Below, in pieces: positions 1-8,423 of a stretch of DNA of 64,000 nucleotides. The notes under the pieces were generated by a model that was given only the letters and a program-made list of their open reading frames with translations, made no database searches and had not been told where the DNA came from. This DNA comes from JAYPUG01 sp038117265 (GTDB taxonomy: Bacteria > Pseudomonadota > Alphaproteobacteria > UBA6615): the NCBI GenBank assembly GCA_038117265.1, contig JAYOFO010000007.1:1-64000 (forward strand), read 5' to 3'. The position numbers and the translations under genes were made by a program. How positions within the stretch are numbered: the first letter of the stretch is position 1; each line of letters starts with the position of its first letter.

Positions 1-306
1 GCGCGCGCCGGCGCGACAGTCGTGCTCAAGGGGGCCGACACCGTCGTCGCGGCTCCCGACGGCCGCGCGACGATCAACGCCAACGCGCCTCCGGAACTGG
101 CCACGGCGGGCAGCGGCGACGTTCTGGCCGGGGTCGTGCTCGGGCTGTTGTCGCAGGGAATGCCGGCGTTCGAGGCGGCGTCGGCGGCGGTCTGGCTGCA
201 TGGTGCGGCGGCGGCGGCGTTCGGACCGGGGCTGATCGCCGACGACATCGCGGACGGCCTGCCGGAGGTCCTGGCATCGCTGCTTGCGGATCGCGCCCTC
301 CGATAG
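1..306 (+). CDS. nnrD: ADP-dependent NAD(P)H-hydrate dehydratase, C-terminal part (5' end outside window)
   Basis: The frame is open from the first base and ends at 304-306, so only about the last 100 residues are present. The motif [10 protein letters not shown] followed by GPGLIADDI is the nucleotide-binding and catalytic end of the carbohydrate-kinase-like dehydratase family. That family repairs hydrated NADH and NADPH using ADP or ATP. In many bacteria it is the C-terminal half of a fusion with the NnrE epimerase; the fusion state cannot be seen here. The 120 bases between its stop and tRNA-Leu hold no gene I can support. Confidence 0.85.
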   Translation, partial: ARAGATVVLKGADTVVAAPDGRATINANAPPELATAGSGDVLAGVVLGLLSQGMPAFEAASAAVWLHGAAAAAFGPGLIADDIADGLPEVLASLLADRALR

Positions 307-426
307 GTGAAACGTGCGACGTTTGCGCCGTTTACTCGGGTGTCGCGATGGTATAGGAAATCCGCCGTTCGGACGGATCGACCGCCCGGAACGCATGGTG
401 CGCGATCCCGATCGGGCATCAGGTGC

Positions 427-513
427 GCGGGCGTGGCGGAACTGGTAGACGCGCCAGGTTTAGGTCCTGGTGACTGAAAGGTCGTGGGGGTTCGAGTCCC
501 TTCGCCCGCACCA
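427..513 (+). tRNA. tRNA-Leu (anticodon TAG)
   Basis: The acceptor stem GCGGGCG (427-433) pairs with CGCCCGC (503-509). It is followed by discriminator A and an encoded CCA. The anticodon stem CCAGG/CCTGG encloses loop TTTAGGT, giving anticodon TAG. A long variable arm lies between the anticodon arm and the T arm, as expected of a class II leucine tRNA of 87 nt. Confidence 0.96.
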
Positions 514-615
514 CTTGCACCGGCGCGTCGTCGAGGTCGAGCCGTCCGGCCCGAATGCCGTTTCGCACGCGGCAGGGCGGGGCGAAATCAGTTAAAGCAG
601 GAATTGGACCTGGCT

Positions 616-1977
616 ATGCAAGTCGTTGAAAAAAATAACGAAGGCCTGCTGCGGGACTTCAGGGTCACGATCGCGGCGGACGACATCCAGAAGCGCGTCG
701 ACGCGCGCCTGCAGGAGGTCGGCAAGGACATCCGGATCCCGGGCTTCCGGCCCGGCAAGGCGCCGCTGAAGATCCTCAAGCAGCGCTACGGCAACGCCGT
801 GATGGGCGAGGTGCTCGAGGCGGCGGTCCAGGATTCCTCGCGCGAGCTTCTCGACGAGCGCGGGCTGCGCCCGGCCGGACAGCCGAAGATCGAGTCTGTC
901 AATTTTGACGAGGGCAAGGACCTCGAATACGACATCTCGTTCGACATCCTGCCCGACATAGAGATCGGCGACCTGTCGGAGATCGAGCTGGAGCGCATCA
1001 AGGTCGTTCCGACGGATGCCGAAATCGACGACTCGATCACCCGGATCGCCGAGCAGAACCGCGAAACGAAGCCGATCGAGGAAGCCCGCGCGACGAAGCT
1101 GGGCGATGTCGTCGTTATCGACTTCGCAGGCAAGATCGACGATGTCCCGTTCGACGGCGGCAAGGGGACGGGCATCCGTCTCGAGCTCGGGTCGAACCAG
1201 TTCATTCCGGGCTTCGAGGAGCAGCTCGTCGGGGTCGAAACAGGCGCGCCGCTCGAGGTCAAGGTGACCTTCCCCGAGGATTACGGGGTCGACGACCTGG
1301 CCGGCAAGGACGCCGTCTTCGACTGTACGGTGCAGGATATCCACGAGGCGGCCGAGGTCAAGGTCGATGACGAGTTTGCAACGAAGCTGGGTCTCGAGAA
1401 CCTGGGCGCGCTGAAAGAGGCCGTCAGCGAGCAGCTGTCGCAGGAATATGGCCGGCTGACGCGCGAACGCGTGAAGCGCCAGCTCCTGGACAAGTTGGCC
1501 GACCGCTACGATTTCGATGTCCCGCCGCGCATGGCCGACGAGGAGTTCGACCAGATCTGGCACCAGATCGAGCATGCGAAGGAAGCGGACACGCTCGACG
1601 AGGAAGACAAGGCGAAGTCCGACGACGAGCTTCGCGCGCAGTATCGCGAGATCGCCGAGCGACGCGTGCGCCTGGGCCTGCTGCTGTCGCACATCGGCGA
1701 GCAGAACGGGCTTACGGTGGCGCAGGAAGAGGTCAACCGCGCGATCATGGAACAGGCTCGCCAGATGCCCGGCCAGGAGCAGATGGTGATCGACTTCTAC
1801 CGCGAGAACCCGCAGGCGATGGCGTCGCTGCAGGCGCCCATCTTCGAGGACAAGGTCGTCGACTTCGTTCTCGAGATGGCCAAGGTCGACGAGCGTGAAC
1901 TGACGCCGGAACAGCTCAACGCCGAGCTGGAAGCCGAACGGGGCGAGGACGGCGAGGCAGACGCGAAGGATTCCTGA
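616..1977 (+). CDS. tig: Trigger factor, ribosome-bound chaperone and peptidyl-prolyl isomerase
   Basis: 453 residues. The frame is open upstream into tRNA-Leu, so the first usable start is the ATG at 616, preceded by AGGA at 599-602. The N-terminal ribosome-binding domain carries the signature GFRPGK (residues 43-48), which docks at the exit tunnel. A central FKBP-like isomerase domain follows at roughly residues 150-245 (ATKLGDVVVIDFAGK...LGSNQFIPGFEE), then the helical chaperone arms. Length is normal for the family. It acts co-translationally in the cytoplasm. The neighbours clpP, clpX and lon make this a protein-quality-control block with the order usual in alphaproteobacteria. Confidence 0.97.
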   Translation: MQVVEKNNEGLLRDFRVTIAADDIQKRVDARLQEVGKDIRIPGFRPGKAPLKILKQRYGNAVMGEVLEAAVQDSSRELLDERGLRPAGQPKIESVNFDEGKDLEYDISFDILPDIEIGDLSEIELERIKVVPTDAEIDDSITRIAEQNRETKPIEEARATKLGDVVVIDFAGKIDDVPFDGGKGTGIRLELGSNQFIPGFEEQLVGVETGAPLEVKVTFPEDYGVDDLAGKDAVFDCTVQDIHEAAEVKVDDEFATKLGLENLGALKEAVSEQLSQEYGRLTRERVKRQLLDKLADRYDFDVPPRMADEEFDQIWHQIEHAKEADTLDEEDKAKSDDELRAQYREIAERRVRLGLLLSHIGEQNGLTVAQEEVNRAIMEQARQMPGQEQMVIDFYRENPQAMASLQAPIFEDKVVDFVLEMAKVDERELTPEQLNAELEAERGEDGEADAKDS

Positions 1978-1998
1978 TTGCGACCCGCATAAAGGGCC

Positions 1999-2026
1999 CT
2001 TGCGTGGACTCGCCGCGCGCCTATTT
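1999..2026 (+). promoter_or_regulatory. Candidate heat-shock (sigma-32) promoter for clpP
   Basis: CTTGCGT (1999-2005), a 13-base spacer, then GCCTATTT (2019-2026). The sigma-32 consensus is about CTTGAAA-N13-CCCCATNT, so five of seven informative bases match in each half. It lies 48 bases before the clpP ATG. The promoter proposed for lon has the same spacing. This is inferred by eye. Confidence 0.4.
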
Positions 2027-2073
2027 GCTTGAGTGTCACACTGGCCGTTCCGAGGACGGAGATCCCGATAACC

Positions 2074-2706
2074 ATGACGACTGAATTCGCACCGCGCATG
2101 AACGCGCTTGTACCGATGGTGGTCGAGCAGACGAACCGCGGCGAGCGGGCGTACGACATCTATTCGCGCCTGCTCAAGGAACGGATCATCTTCCTCACCG
2201 GCCCGGTGGGTGACGAGGTCGCGAGTCTGGTGTGCGCGCAGCTTCTCTTCCTCGAGGCGGAGAATCCGAACAAGGACATCAACTTCTACATCAACTCGCC
2301 GGGCGGAATCGTGACCTCCGGGCTCTCGATCTACGACACGATGCAGTACATCCGGCCCGATGTCGCGACGTTGTGCGTCGGCCAGGCCGCGTCCATGGGT
2401 TCGTTGCTACTGGCCGGCGGCGCCAAGGGCAAGCGCTTCGCCCTGCCGAACGCGCGCATCATGGTGCATCAGCCCTCGGGCGGCTTTCAGGGCCAGGCGA
2501 CGGATATCGAGATTCACGCCCAGGAGATCCTCAAGATCCGGGCGCGGCTCAACGAAATCTATTCCGAGCACACCGGCCAGCCGGTCGAAGTGATCCAGGA
2601 TGCGCTGGAGCGCGACAGGTTCTACACCGCCGAGGAAGCCAAGGCGTTCGGCTTGGTCGACGCGGTGGTCGAGAAGCGCGCGCCGAGCGAAGACGGAGAC
2701 GATTAA
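2074..2706 (+). CDS. clpP: ATP-dependent Clp protease proteolytic subunit
   Basis: 210 residues from the ATG at 2074. This start is preferred over an upstream in-frame TTG at 2029 because GGAG at 2058-2061 is its ribosome site and the product then has typical ClpP length. The catalytic triad is visible: Ser107 in GQAASMGS, His132 in MVHQPSGG and Asp181 in [10 protein letters not shown]. The product forms the double-heptamer chamber that degrades substrates unfolded by ClpX, whose gene follows after 156 bases. In alphaproteobacteria ClpXP controls stress proteins and cell-cycle regulators. Confidence 0.97.
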   Translation: MTTEFAPRMNALVPMVVEQTNRGERAYDIYSRLLKERIIFLTGPVGDEVASLVCAQLLFLEAENPNKDINFYINSPGGIVTSGLSIYDTMQYIRPDVATLCVGQAASMGSLLLAGGAKGKRFALPNARIMVHQPSGGFQGQATDIEIHAQEILKIRARLNEIYSEHTGQPVEVIQDALERDRFYTAEEAKAFGLVDAVVEKRAPSEDGDD

Positions 2707-2751
2707 CACAGGAAAAGCGGCCGGTTCGGACCCTGGTGGTCTGGCGGCGGC

Positions 2752-2766
2752 TTAACTAATTATTGA
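2752..2766 (+). promoter_or_regulatory. CtrA-like site in the AT-rich clpP-clpX spacer
   Basis: TTAA (2752-2755), seven bases, TTGA (2763-2766). The CtrA consensus is TTAA-N7-TTAA, so one base differs. It sits in a short AT-rich patch of the 156-base spacer, about 100 bases before the clpX ATG. The same patch holds the inverted pair ATTGAA (2762-2767) and TTCAAT (2787-2792). A chance match is quite possible. Confidence 0.2.
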
Positions 2767-2862
2767 ATGCTTACAGCTAGCTATTGTTCAATCACGTCAT
2801 GTAGCGATTCGCCCTGCAGGGCGGACGTTCGGACGTAACGCCCCAGCACGGGACATGGGTAC

Positions 2863-4128
2863 ATGAGCAAGTCCGGTAACGGCGACTCCAAGAACACCCT
2901 CTATTGCTCCTTCTGCGGAAAGAGCCAGCACGAGGTTCGCAAGCTGATTGCGGGTCCGACAGTGTTCATCTGCGATGAATGCGTCGAATTGTGCATGGAC
3001 ATCATCCGCGAGGAGCACAAGTCGACGCTGGTCAAATCGCGCGACGGGGTGCCGACGCCGAAGGAGATTTGCGAGGTCCTCGACGATTACGTGATCGGCC
3101 AGGACCGTGCGAAACGGGTTCTGTCGGTTGCCGTGCACAACCACTACAAGCGCCTGAGCAACGGCCCGAAGGGCAACGACGTCGAAATCGCCAAGTCGAA
3201 CATCCTGCTGGTTGGCCCGACCGGCTCCGGCAAGACGCTGCTCGCCCAGACGCTGGCGCGCATCCTCGATGTGCCGTTCACCATGGCGGATGCGACGACC
3301 CTGACCGAAGCGGGTTATGTGGGCGAAGACGTCGAGAACATCATTCTCAAGCTGCTGCAGTCGGCCGACTACAACGTCGAGCGTGCGCAGCGTGGCATCG
3401 TCTACATCGACGAGGTCGACAAGATCAGCCGCAAGTCCGACAACCCGTCGATCACCCGCGACGTGTCGGGCGAGGGCGTGCAGCAGGCGCTGCTGAAGAT
3501 CATGGAAGGCACCGTCGCGTCGGTGCCGCCGCAGGGCGGCCGCAAGCATCCGCAGCAGGAGTTCCTGCAGGTCGACACGACGAACATCCTGTTCATCGTC
3601 GGCGGCGCGTTCGCCGGGCTGGAGCGAATCATCTCGAGCCGCGGCAAGGACACGGCCATCGGCTTCGGCGCCGATGTGCGCAGCCCCGACGACCGCCGCA
3701 CCGGCGAGATTCTCAGCGAGGTGGAGCCCGAGGACCTTCTGAAGTTCGGGCTGATTCCCGAGTTCGTCGGCCGGCTGCCGGTGATCGCGACCCTCGGCGA
3801 CCTCGACGAGGATGCGCTGATCCAGATTCTCACCGAGCCGAAGAACGCCCTGGTCAAGCAGTACCAGCGCCTGTTCGACATGGAGGGGGTGGAACTCACC
3901 TTCGCCGAGGATTCGCTGCACTCGATCGCCCGCAAGGCGATTGCCCGCAAGACGGGCGCGCGCGGCCTGCGTTCGATCATGGAGAATATCCTCCTCGACA
4001 CCATGTTCGATTTGCCGGGCCTGGACGGGGTCGAGGAAGTGGTGATCAACGGCGAAGTGGTCGAAGGTAATGCCGCGCCGCTCCACATCTACGCCGACAA
4101 ACGCGAAGATTTGGGCACAAGCGCCTAA
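2863..4128 (+). CDS. clpX: ATP-dependent Clp protease ATP-binding subunit ClpX
   Basis: 421 residues, normal length. The N-terminal zinc finger uses Cys15, Cys18, Cys37 and Cys40. The AAA+ core has Walker A GPTGSGKT (residues 118-125), Walker [11 protein letters not shown] shortly after residue 175, and the sensor and arginine-finger region around EFVGRLPV. ClpX recognises tagged or regulated substrates, unfolds them with ATP and threads them into ClpP. The ribosome site before the ATG is weak. Its own spacer suggests it can be transcribed separately from clpP. Confidence 0.97.
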   Translation: MSKSGNGDSKNTLYCSFCGKSQHEVRKLIAGPTVFICDECVELCMDIIREEHKSTLVKSRDGVPTPKEICEVLDDYVIGQDRAKRVLSVAVHNHYKRLSNGPKGNDVEIAKSNILLVGPTGSGKTLLAQTLARILDVPFTMADATTLTEAGYVGEDVENIILKLLQSADYNVERAQRGIVYIDEVDKISRKSDNPSITRDVSGEGVQQALLKIMEGTVASVPPQGGRKHPQQEFLQVDTTNILFIVGGAFAGLERIISSRGKDTAIGFGADVRSPDDRRTGEILSEVEPEDLLKFGLIPEFVGRLPVIATLGDLDEDALIQILTEPKNALVKQYQRLFDMEGVELTFAEDSLHSIARKAIARKTGARGLRSIMENILLDTMFDLPGLDGVEEVVINGEVVEGNAAPLHIYADKREDLGTSA

Positions 4129-4169
4129 ACGACCCCCCCCTATATTGGGTTCGATTTCCGCGGCGCCCA

Positions 4170-4197
4170 CTTGATTGCGGGGGCCGTCAGCCCAAAT
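4170..4197 (+). promoter_or_regulatory. Candidate heat-shock (sigma-32) promoter for lon
   Basis: CTTGATT (4170-4176), a 13-base spacer, then GCCCAAAT (4190-4197). Against CTTGAAA-N13-CCCCATNT this matches five of seven bases in the upstream half and five of seven informative bases in the downstream half. It lies 111 bases before the lon ATG and just after a run of eight C at 4133-4140. lon is a classical heat-shock gene, which supports the reading, but the call is by eye. Confidence 0.45.
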
Positions 4198-4255
4198 ATC
4201 TATGCATGGCGCGACTCGCCCTTTCGGCGTTCCCTGATCGTGGCCGTAAACCCGT

Positions 4256-4271
4256 GCGCAATGTTTTGCGC
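4256..4271. repeat. Short inverted repeat upstream of lon
   Basis: GCGCAA (4256-4261) and TTGCGC (4266-4271) form perfect 6-base arms around a 4-base centre. The repeat lies 37 bases before the lon start, where an operator or a leader hairpin would act. No known regulator is implied. Confidence 0.3.
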
Positions 4272-4308
4272 CTAGTATTTTCATGCTTTTGTGAACCCGG
4301 AACGTCTC

Positions 4309-6723
4309 ATGACCGATCTCTCCAAAGGTGCCCTGTTTCCCGTCCTGCCGCTGCGCGACATCGTCGTCTTTCCGCACATGATCGTCCCGCTCTTCGTCGG
4401 GCGCGAAAAGTCGGTGCGCGCGCTGGAAGACGTGATGCAGGATGACAAGCAGATCCTGCTGCTCACCCAGAAGGATGCCGGCGAGGACGATCCGAAGCCG
4501 GGCGACCTCTACCCGGTGGGGACGGTGGGTACCATCCTGCAGCTGCTAAAGCTGCCCGACGGGACGGTGAAGGTGCTGGTCGAGGGCAGCGAGCGTGCCG
4601 CGGTCGTCGAGTTCTCCGACAATGCGGAATTCTTCCAGGCCTATGCGGAGATCCGGCACGAACCGGAGAACGACGCCAACGAAACCGAGGCGCTGGCGCG
4701 CTCGGTGGTCGGCCAGTTCGAGCAGTACATCAAGCTCAACCGCAAGATTCCGCCCGAGGTTCTGGTCTCGATCAATCAGATCGAGGAGCCGAGCAAGCTT
4801 GCCGACACGATCGCCTCGCACCTGACGCTGAAGATCGCCGAAAAGCAGGAGCTGCTCGAGGCCGACACCGTCCAGAAGCGGCTGGAAAAGATCTACAGCT
4901 TCATGGAGGGCGAGATCGGCGTCCTGCAGGTGGAAAAGCGCATCCGCTCGCGCGTCAAGCGCCAGATGGAGAAGACGCAGCGCGAGTACTATCTGAACGA
5001 GCAGCTCAAGGCGATCCAGAAGGAGTTGGGCGAGGCCGAGGATGGTCGCGACGAGCTCCAGGAACTCGAAGAGCGCATCAAGAAGACCCGCCTGACCAAG
5101 GAAGCCGGCGAAAAGGCCAACCAGGAGCTCAAGAAGCTCCGGAACATGAGCCCGATGTCGGCCGAGGCGACGGTCGTGCGGAACTACCTCGACTGGATGC
5201 TGACGATCCCGTGGAAGAAGCGTTCGCGGGTGAAGAAGGACATTCTGGCCGCCCAGCTCGTGCTGGACGAGGACCATTACGGCCTCGAGAAGGTCAAGGA
5301 GCGTATCCTCGAATATCTTGCCGTGCAGCAGCGCATGGCGAAGATCAAGGGACCGATCCTGTGCCTCGTCGGGCCGCCGGGCGTCGGCAAGACGTCGCTG
5401 GGCAAGTCTGTGGCGCGGGCGACCGGGCGCAAGTTCGTGCGCATGTCCCTGGGCGGGGTGCGCGACGAGGCCGAGGTACGCGGCCATCGCCGGACCTATA
5501 TCGGCTCGATGCCGGGCAAGGTCATCCAGGGCATGAAGAAGGCCGGGACGTCGAACCCGCTGTTCCTGCTCGACGAGATCGACAAGCTGGGCGCCGACTG
5601 GCGCGGGGATCCGTCCTCGGCGCTGCTCGAGGTCCTCGATCCCGAACAGAACCACACGTTCCAGGACCATTATCTCGAGGTCGACTACGACCTTTCCGAC
5701 GTGATGTTCGTGTGCACGGCCAACACCATGCGCATGCCGCAGCCGCTGATGGACCGGATGGAGATCATTCGGATTCCCGGCTACACCGAGGACGAGAAGG
5801 TCGAGATCGCCAAGCGTCACCTGATCCCGAAGCAGGTGGAGGAGAACGGCCTGAAGGACGATGAGTGGTCGATCTCGGACTCCGCGTTGCGCGACCTGAT
5901 CCGCTACTTCACGCGCGAGGCGGGCGTGCGCAGCCTCGAGCGCGAGATCGCGAACCTGGCACGCAAGGCCGTCAAGGAAATCGCGGTCGAGGCCGACGTC
6001 GCGTCGGTCAAGGTGACGGTGAAGAACCTCGACAAGTATGCCGGCGTCCGCAAGTACCGCTTTGGCGAGACCGAGGCCGACGACCTGATCGGCGTGATCA
6101 CGGGCCTGGCCTGGACGGAAGTGGGCGGAGAGCTGCTGACCGTGGAATCGATCATCGTGCCCGGCAAGGGCAAGGTGACCGTTACGGGTAAGCTGGGCGA
6201 CGTGATGCAGGAATCGGTGCAGGCCGCCAACGCCTATGTGCGCGCGCGGGCGATCGAATTCGGCATCAAGCCGCCGCTGTTCGAACGGCGCGACATCCAT
6301 GTCCATGTGCCCGAGGGGGCTGTGCCCAAGGACGGCCCGTCTGCCGGCGTGGCGATGATCACCTCGATGGTCTCGGTCCTGACCCAGAACCCGATCCGAA
6401 AGGATGTGGCGATGACGGGCGAGATCACGCTGCGCGGCCGTGTGCTGCCGATCGGCGGGCTCAAGGAGAAGCTCCTGGCGGCACTGCGCGGCGGCGTGAA
6501 GACCGTGGTCATCCCCAAGGACAACGAGAAGGACCTCGCGGATATTCCCGACAACGTCAAGAAGGGGCTCGAAATCATCCCTGTCGCGACGGTCGACGAG
6601 GTTCTCCAGCACGCGCTGACCCAGCCGCTGGTGCCGATCGAGTGGGACGAATCGGCGCACGAATCGGCGCGGGTTTCGGCCCCCGAAGACGATTCGGAGG
6701 CGTCGGGCGTCGTCCGTCATTAG
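4309..6723 (+). CDS. lon: ATP-dependent Lon protease
   Basis: 804 residues from the ATG at 4309. That start has GGAA at 4298-4301 and removes six extra residues of an upstream GTG-initiated frame. Domains in order are the N-terminal LAN substrate domain (FPVLPLRDIVVFPHM), a long coiled coil near residues 180-280, AAA+ Walker A GPPGVGKT (355-362) and Walker B FLLDEIDKLG, and a C-terminal serine-lysine protease with Ser678 in KDGPSAG and Lys721 in GGLKEK. The residue numbering nearly equals that of E. coli Lon. It degrades misfolded and regulatory proteins. A heat-shock-like promoter precedes it. Confidence 0.97.
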   Translation: MTDLSKGALFPVLPLRDIVVFPHMIVPLFVGREKSVRALEDVMQDDKQILLLTQKDAGEDDPKPGDLYPVGTVGTILQLLKLPDGTVKVLVEGSERAAVVEFSDNAEFFQAYAEIRHEPENDANETEALARSVVGQFEQYIKLNRKIPPEVLVSINQIEEPSKLADTIASHLTLKIAEKQELLEADTVQKRLEKIYSFMEGEIGVLQVEKRIRSRVKRQMEKTQREYYLNEQLKAIQKELGEAEDGRDELQELEERIKKTRLTKEAGEKANQELKKLRNMSPMSAEATVVRNYLDWMLTIPWKKRSRVKKDILAAQLVLDEDHYGLEKVKERILEYLAVQQRMAKIKGPILCLVGPPGVGKTSLGKSVARATGRKFVRMSLGGVRDEAEVRGHRRTYIGSMPGKVIQGMKKAGTSNPLFLLDEIDKLGADWRGDPSSALLEVLDPEQNHTFQDHYLEVDYDLSDVMFVCTANTMRMPQPLMDRMEIIRIPGYTEDEKVEIAKRHLIPKQVEENGLKDDEWSISDSALRDLIRYFTREAGVRSLEREIANLARKAVKEIAVEADVASVKVTVKNLDKYAGVRKYRFGETEADDLIGVITGLAWTEVGGELLTVESIIVPGKGKVTVTGKLGDVMQESVQAANAYVRARAIEFGIKPPLFERRDIHVHVPEGAVPKDGPSAGVAMITSMVSVLTQNPIRKDVAMTGEITLRGRVLPIGGLKEKLLAALRGGVKTVVIPKDNEKDLADIPDNVKKGLEIIPVATVDEVLQHALTQPLVPIEWDESAHESARVSAPEDDSEASGVVRH

Positions 6724-6795
6724 GGTTGACGCGAGTCGGTTTCCGAGTCGCAGGGCAATTTTCGCAAAAAACCGCGGATTTCCGGGCCGTTTCGA

Positions 6796-6825
6796 TTGAC
6801 GGCTCGGAATCTCGACTCCTAGAAT
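6796..6825 (+). promoter_or_regulatory. Candidate vegetative promoter for hupB
   Basis: TTGACG (6796-6801), an 18-base spacer, then TAGAAT (6820-6825). Each half is one base off consensus. It lies 74 bases before the GTG of the HU gene, within the 175-base spacer after lon. Confidence 0.5.
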
Positions 6826-6898
6826 TCCGGCACTGTTTGGATTCGGGCTTCACGCTCCAGACATCGATCCACGGAACCAACCCAAAAGGGGGTCAATT

Positions 6899-7171
6899 GT
6901 GAACAAGAACGATCTCGTCGCCGCTGTCGCCGATTCTGCCGGTCTCTCCAAGGCCGATGCCAGCAAGGCGGTCGACAGTGTTCTCGGCAACATCACCGGC
7001 GCGCTGAAGGGCGGCACGGAAGTTCGGCTCGTCGGGTTCGGCACTTTCTCGGTCGCACAGCGCAAGGCGACCACCGGCCGCAACCCGCAGACCGGTGCGA
7101 CGATCCAGATCCCGGCGTCGAAGCAGCCCAAGTTCAAGGCGGGTAAGGCGCTCAAGGACGCGGTCAACTAG
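6899..7171 (+). CDS. hupB: HU family DNA-binding protein
   Basis: 90 residues, the usual HU length. It begins MNKNDLVAAVADSAGLSKADA, read from a GTG start with the strong ribosome site AAGGGGG six bases upstream. The beta-arm signature GFGTFSVAQRKATTGRNPQTG, followed by IQIPASKQPKFKAGKALK, marks the DNA-intercalating prolines and the HU/IHF fold. It is an abundant nucleoid protein that bends and compacts DNA. Following lon directly is the usual order. A perfect 12-bp hairpin ends the unit. Confidence 0.95.
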   Translation: MNKNDLVAAVADSAGLSKADASKAVDSVLGNITGALKGGTEVRLVGFGTFSVAQRKATTGRNPQTGATIQIPASKQPKFKAGKALKDAVN

Positions 7172-7197
7172 TTCACGCGATTTAGCGCGTTCTGCGC

Positions 7198-7226
7198 GGG
7201 CCGGCCGTGTCTGTCACGGCCGGCCC
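7198..7226 (+). terminator. Hairpin terminator after hupB
   Basis: GGGCCGGCCGTG (7198-7209) and CACGGCCGGCCC (7215-7226) form a perfect 12-bp stem with loop TCTGT, 26 bases after the hupB stop. The following sequence lacks a strong T run, so termination may be partial or Rho-assisted. Confidence 0.6.
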
Positions 7227-7285
7227 GTTCGCATTGGCGGGGCTGGTCGTGCCCCCCCGCGATATGGGATAGAACGCATGTGCGC

Positions 7286-7361
7286 GGGCGGTTAGCTCAG
7301 CTGGCAGAGCACCTCGTTTACACCGAGGGGGTCGGCGGTTCGATCCCGTCACCGCCCACCA
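7286..7361 (+). tRNA. tRNA-Val (anticodon TAC)
   Basis: The acceptor stem GGGCGGT (7286-7292) pairs with ACCGCCC (7351-7357), then discriminator A and encoded CCA. The anticodon stem CCTCG/CGAGG encloses loop TTTACAC, giving anticodon TAC. It is a standard 76-nt tRNA with the T-arm motif GGTTCGATCCC. Confidence 0.96.
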
Positions 7362-7416
7362 GCGCGACGCCTTTTCGCCGGTGCAGCATCGCGCCGCCCG
7401 GCCCGGCAACAGTTCG

Positions 7417-8410
7417 ATGCAGAATTCCGATTTGGTGCATCCAGCCTATCTGAGAATTGCCGCACTTGCGGCGAGCGGCGGCTTGCTGATCTCCGGTCTG
7501 GCATTCGTCGTCATGGGAACGAATTTCGGATTCTTCAACGTCACGCCGGTCTCGGTCGTGCCGGGGTTTTTCGTCGGGTTCACGGCGACCTTCGTGATCT
7601 CGCTGCTGGTCGTGCGCAGCCGCCGTCTGCTGGCCGAACGCCTGGCATTCGAACAGAAGATGACGGCAAACCTGCGCAACGAGGTCGAGGAGAACCGCCG
7701 GCTCCAACGCAGACTGCAAGAGACGAACGAACGCAATCGCACGGTGATCGATGCGGCGCCGACGGGAATCATCGTGCATGTCGAGGGGCGCGTCGAGGGG
7801 TGCGGCGGTCCCGACGAAGTGCGGGTGCGCCGCCTGCGCCGCGACGGCTCGGTCTTCTGGTCGGAAAGCATCGCGCGCGCTGACCTTCGATGGTGCGCCC
7901 GCAACGATGGTCATGATCCAGGACATCTCGGACCAGGTCGGCCTGGAACGTGAACTGCAAATCAATGAAGAGCGGTTTCGCGACTTCGCGGAGGCGTCGG
8001 CGGACTGGTTCTGGGAGACGGACGACGCCCATCGCATCCGCTATGTGAGCCAGGGCATCGAGCGGGTGACCGGCGCACCGCCCGACTGGCACTACGGGAA
8101 GACGCGCTTCGAACTGATCGGCGGCGGTCCTTCGGACGAGGCGTGGGACCGCCATCTCAAGGATCTCGACGCGCAACGCCCGTTCCGGAACTTCGAATAC
8201 CTGCGCAGGGGCGAGGGGAAGTTCGAGCCGCGCTGGATCCGCACCAGTGGCGTGCCTTTCTACGATGAGAACTGCCGTTTCCTTGGCTATCGCGGATCGG
8301 GAACCGATATAACCGATCTCAAGCAGGCCGAGGCCCGCCTGCGCGAACGCGACGCGGAACTCGCCGTGGCCCGGCGCGCCGTACCCGCTGACGACGCGAA
8401 CACCGATTGA
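7417..8410 (+). pseudogene. Membrane PAS-PAS sensor remnant (internal deletion and frameshift)
   Basis: Two frames together make one protein. The first, from the ATG at 7417, has two membrane helices (about residues 10-32 and 45-65), a coiled linker and the start of a PAS domain (TVIDAAPTGIIVHVEGRV). There the PAS core appears to be missing, since the text jumps at about 7795-7805 to GGPDEVRVRRLRRDGSVFW. Near 7873-7880 the sense passes to the next frame (ALTFDGAPATMVMIQDISDQ). A lost GC dinucleotide in a GCGCGCGC run would explain the shift. A complete second PAS (ERFRDFAEASADWFWETDD ... GSGTDITDLKQAE) follows, and the gene stops without a kinase, GGDEF or EAL output domain. It was probably once a signalling protein. 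Confidence 0.75.
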
Positions 8411-8423
8411 TCGGAGGAACCCC

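Noticed and set aside
484..615. N-terminal extension of trigger factor starting inside tRNA-Leu
   Set aside because: The extension overlaps a tRNA, is not trigger-factor-like, and the ATG at 616 gives the normal family length.
4133..4140. C8 homopolymer after clpX as a phase-variable switch
   Set aside because: It lies in non-coding sequence outside both the proposed promoter and the coding regions, so a length change would have no clear effect.
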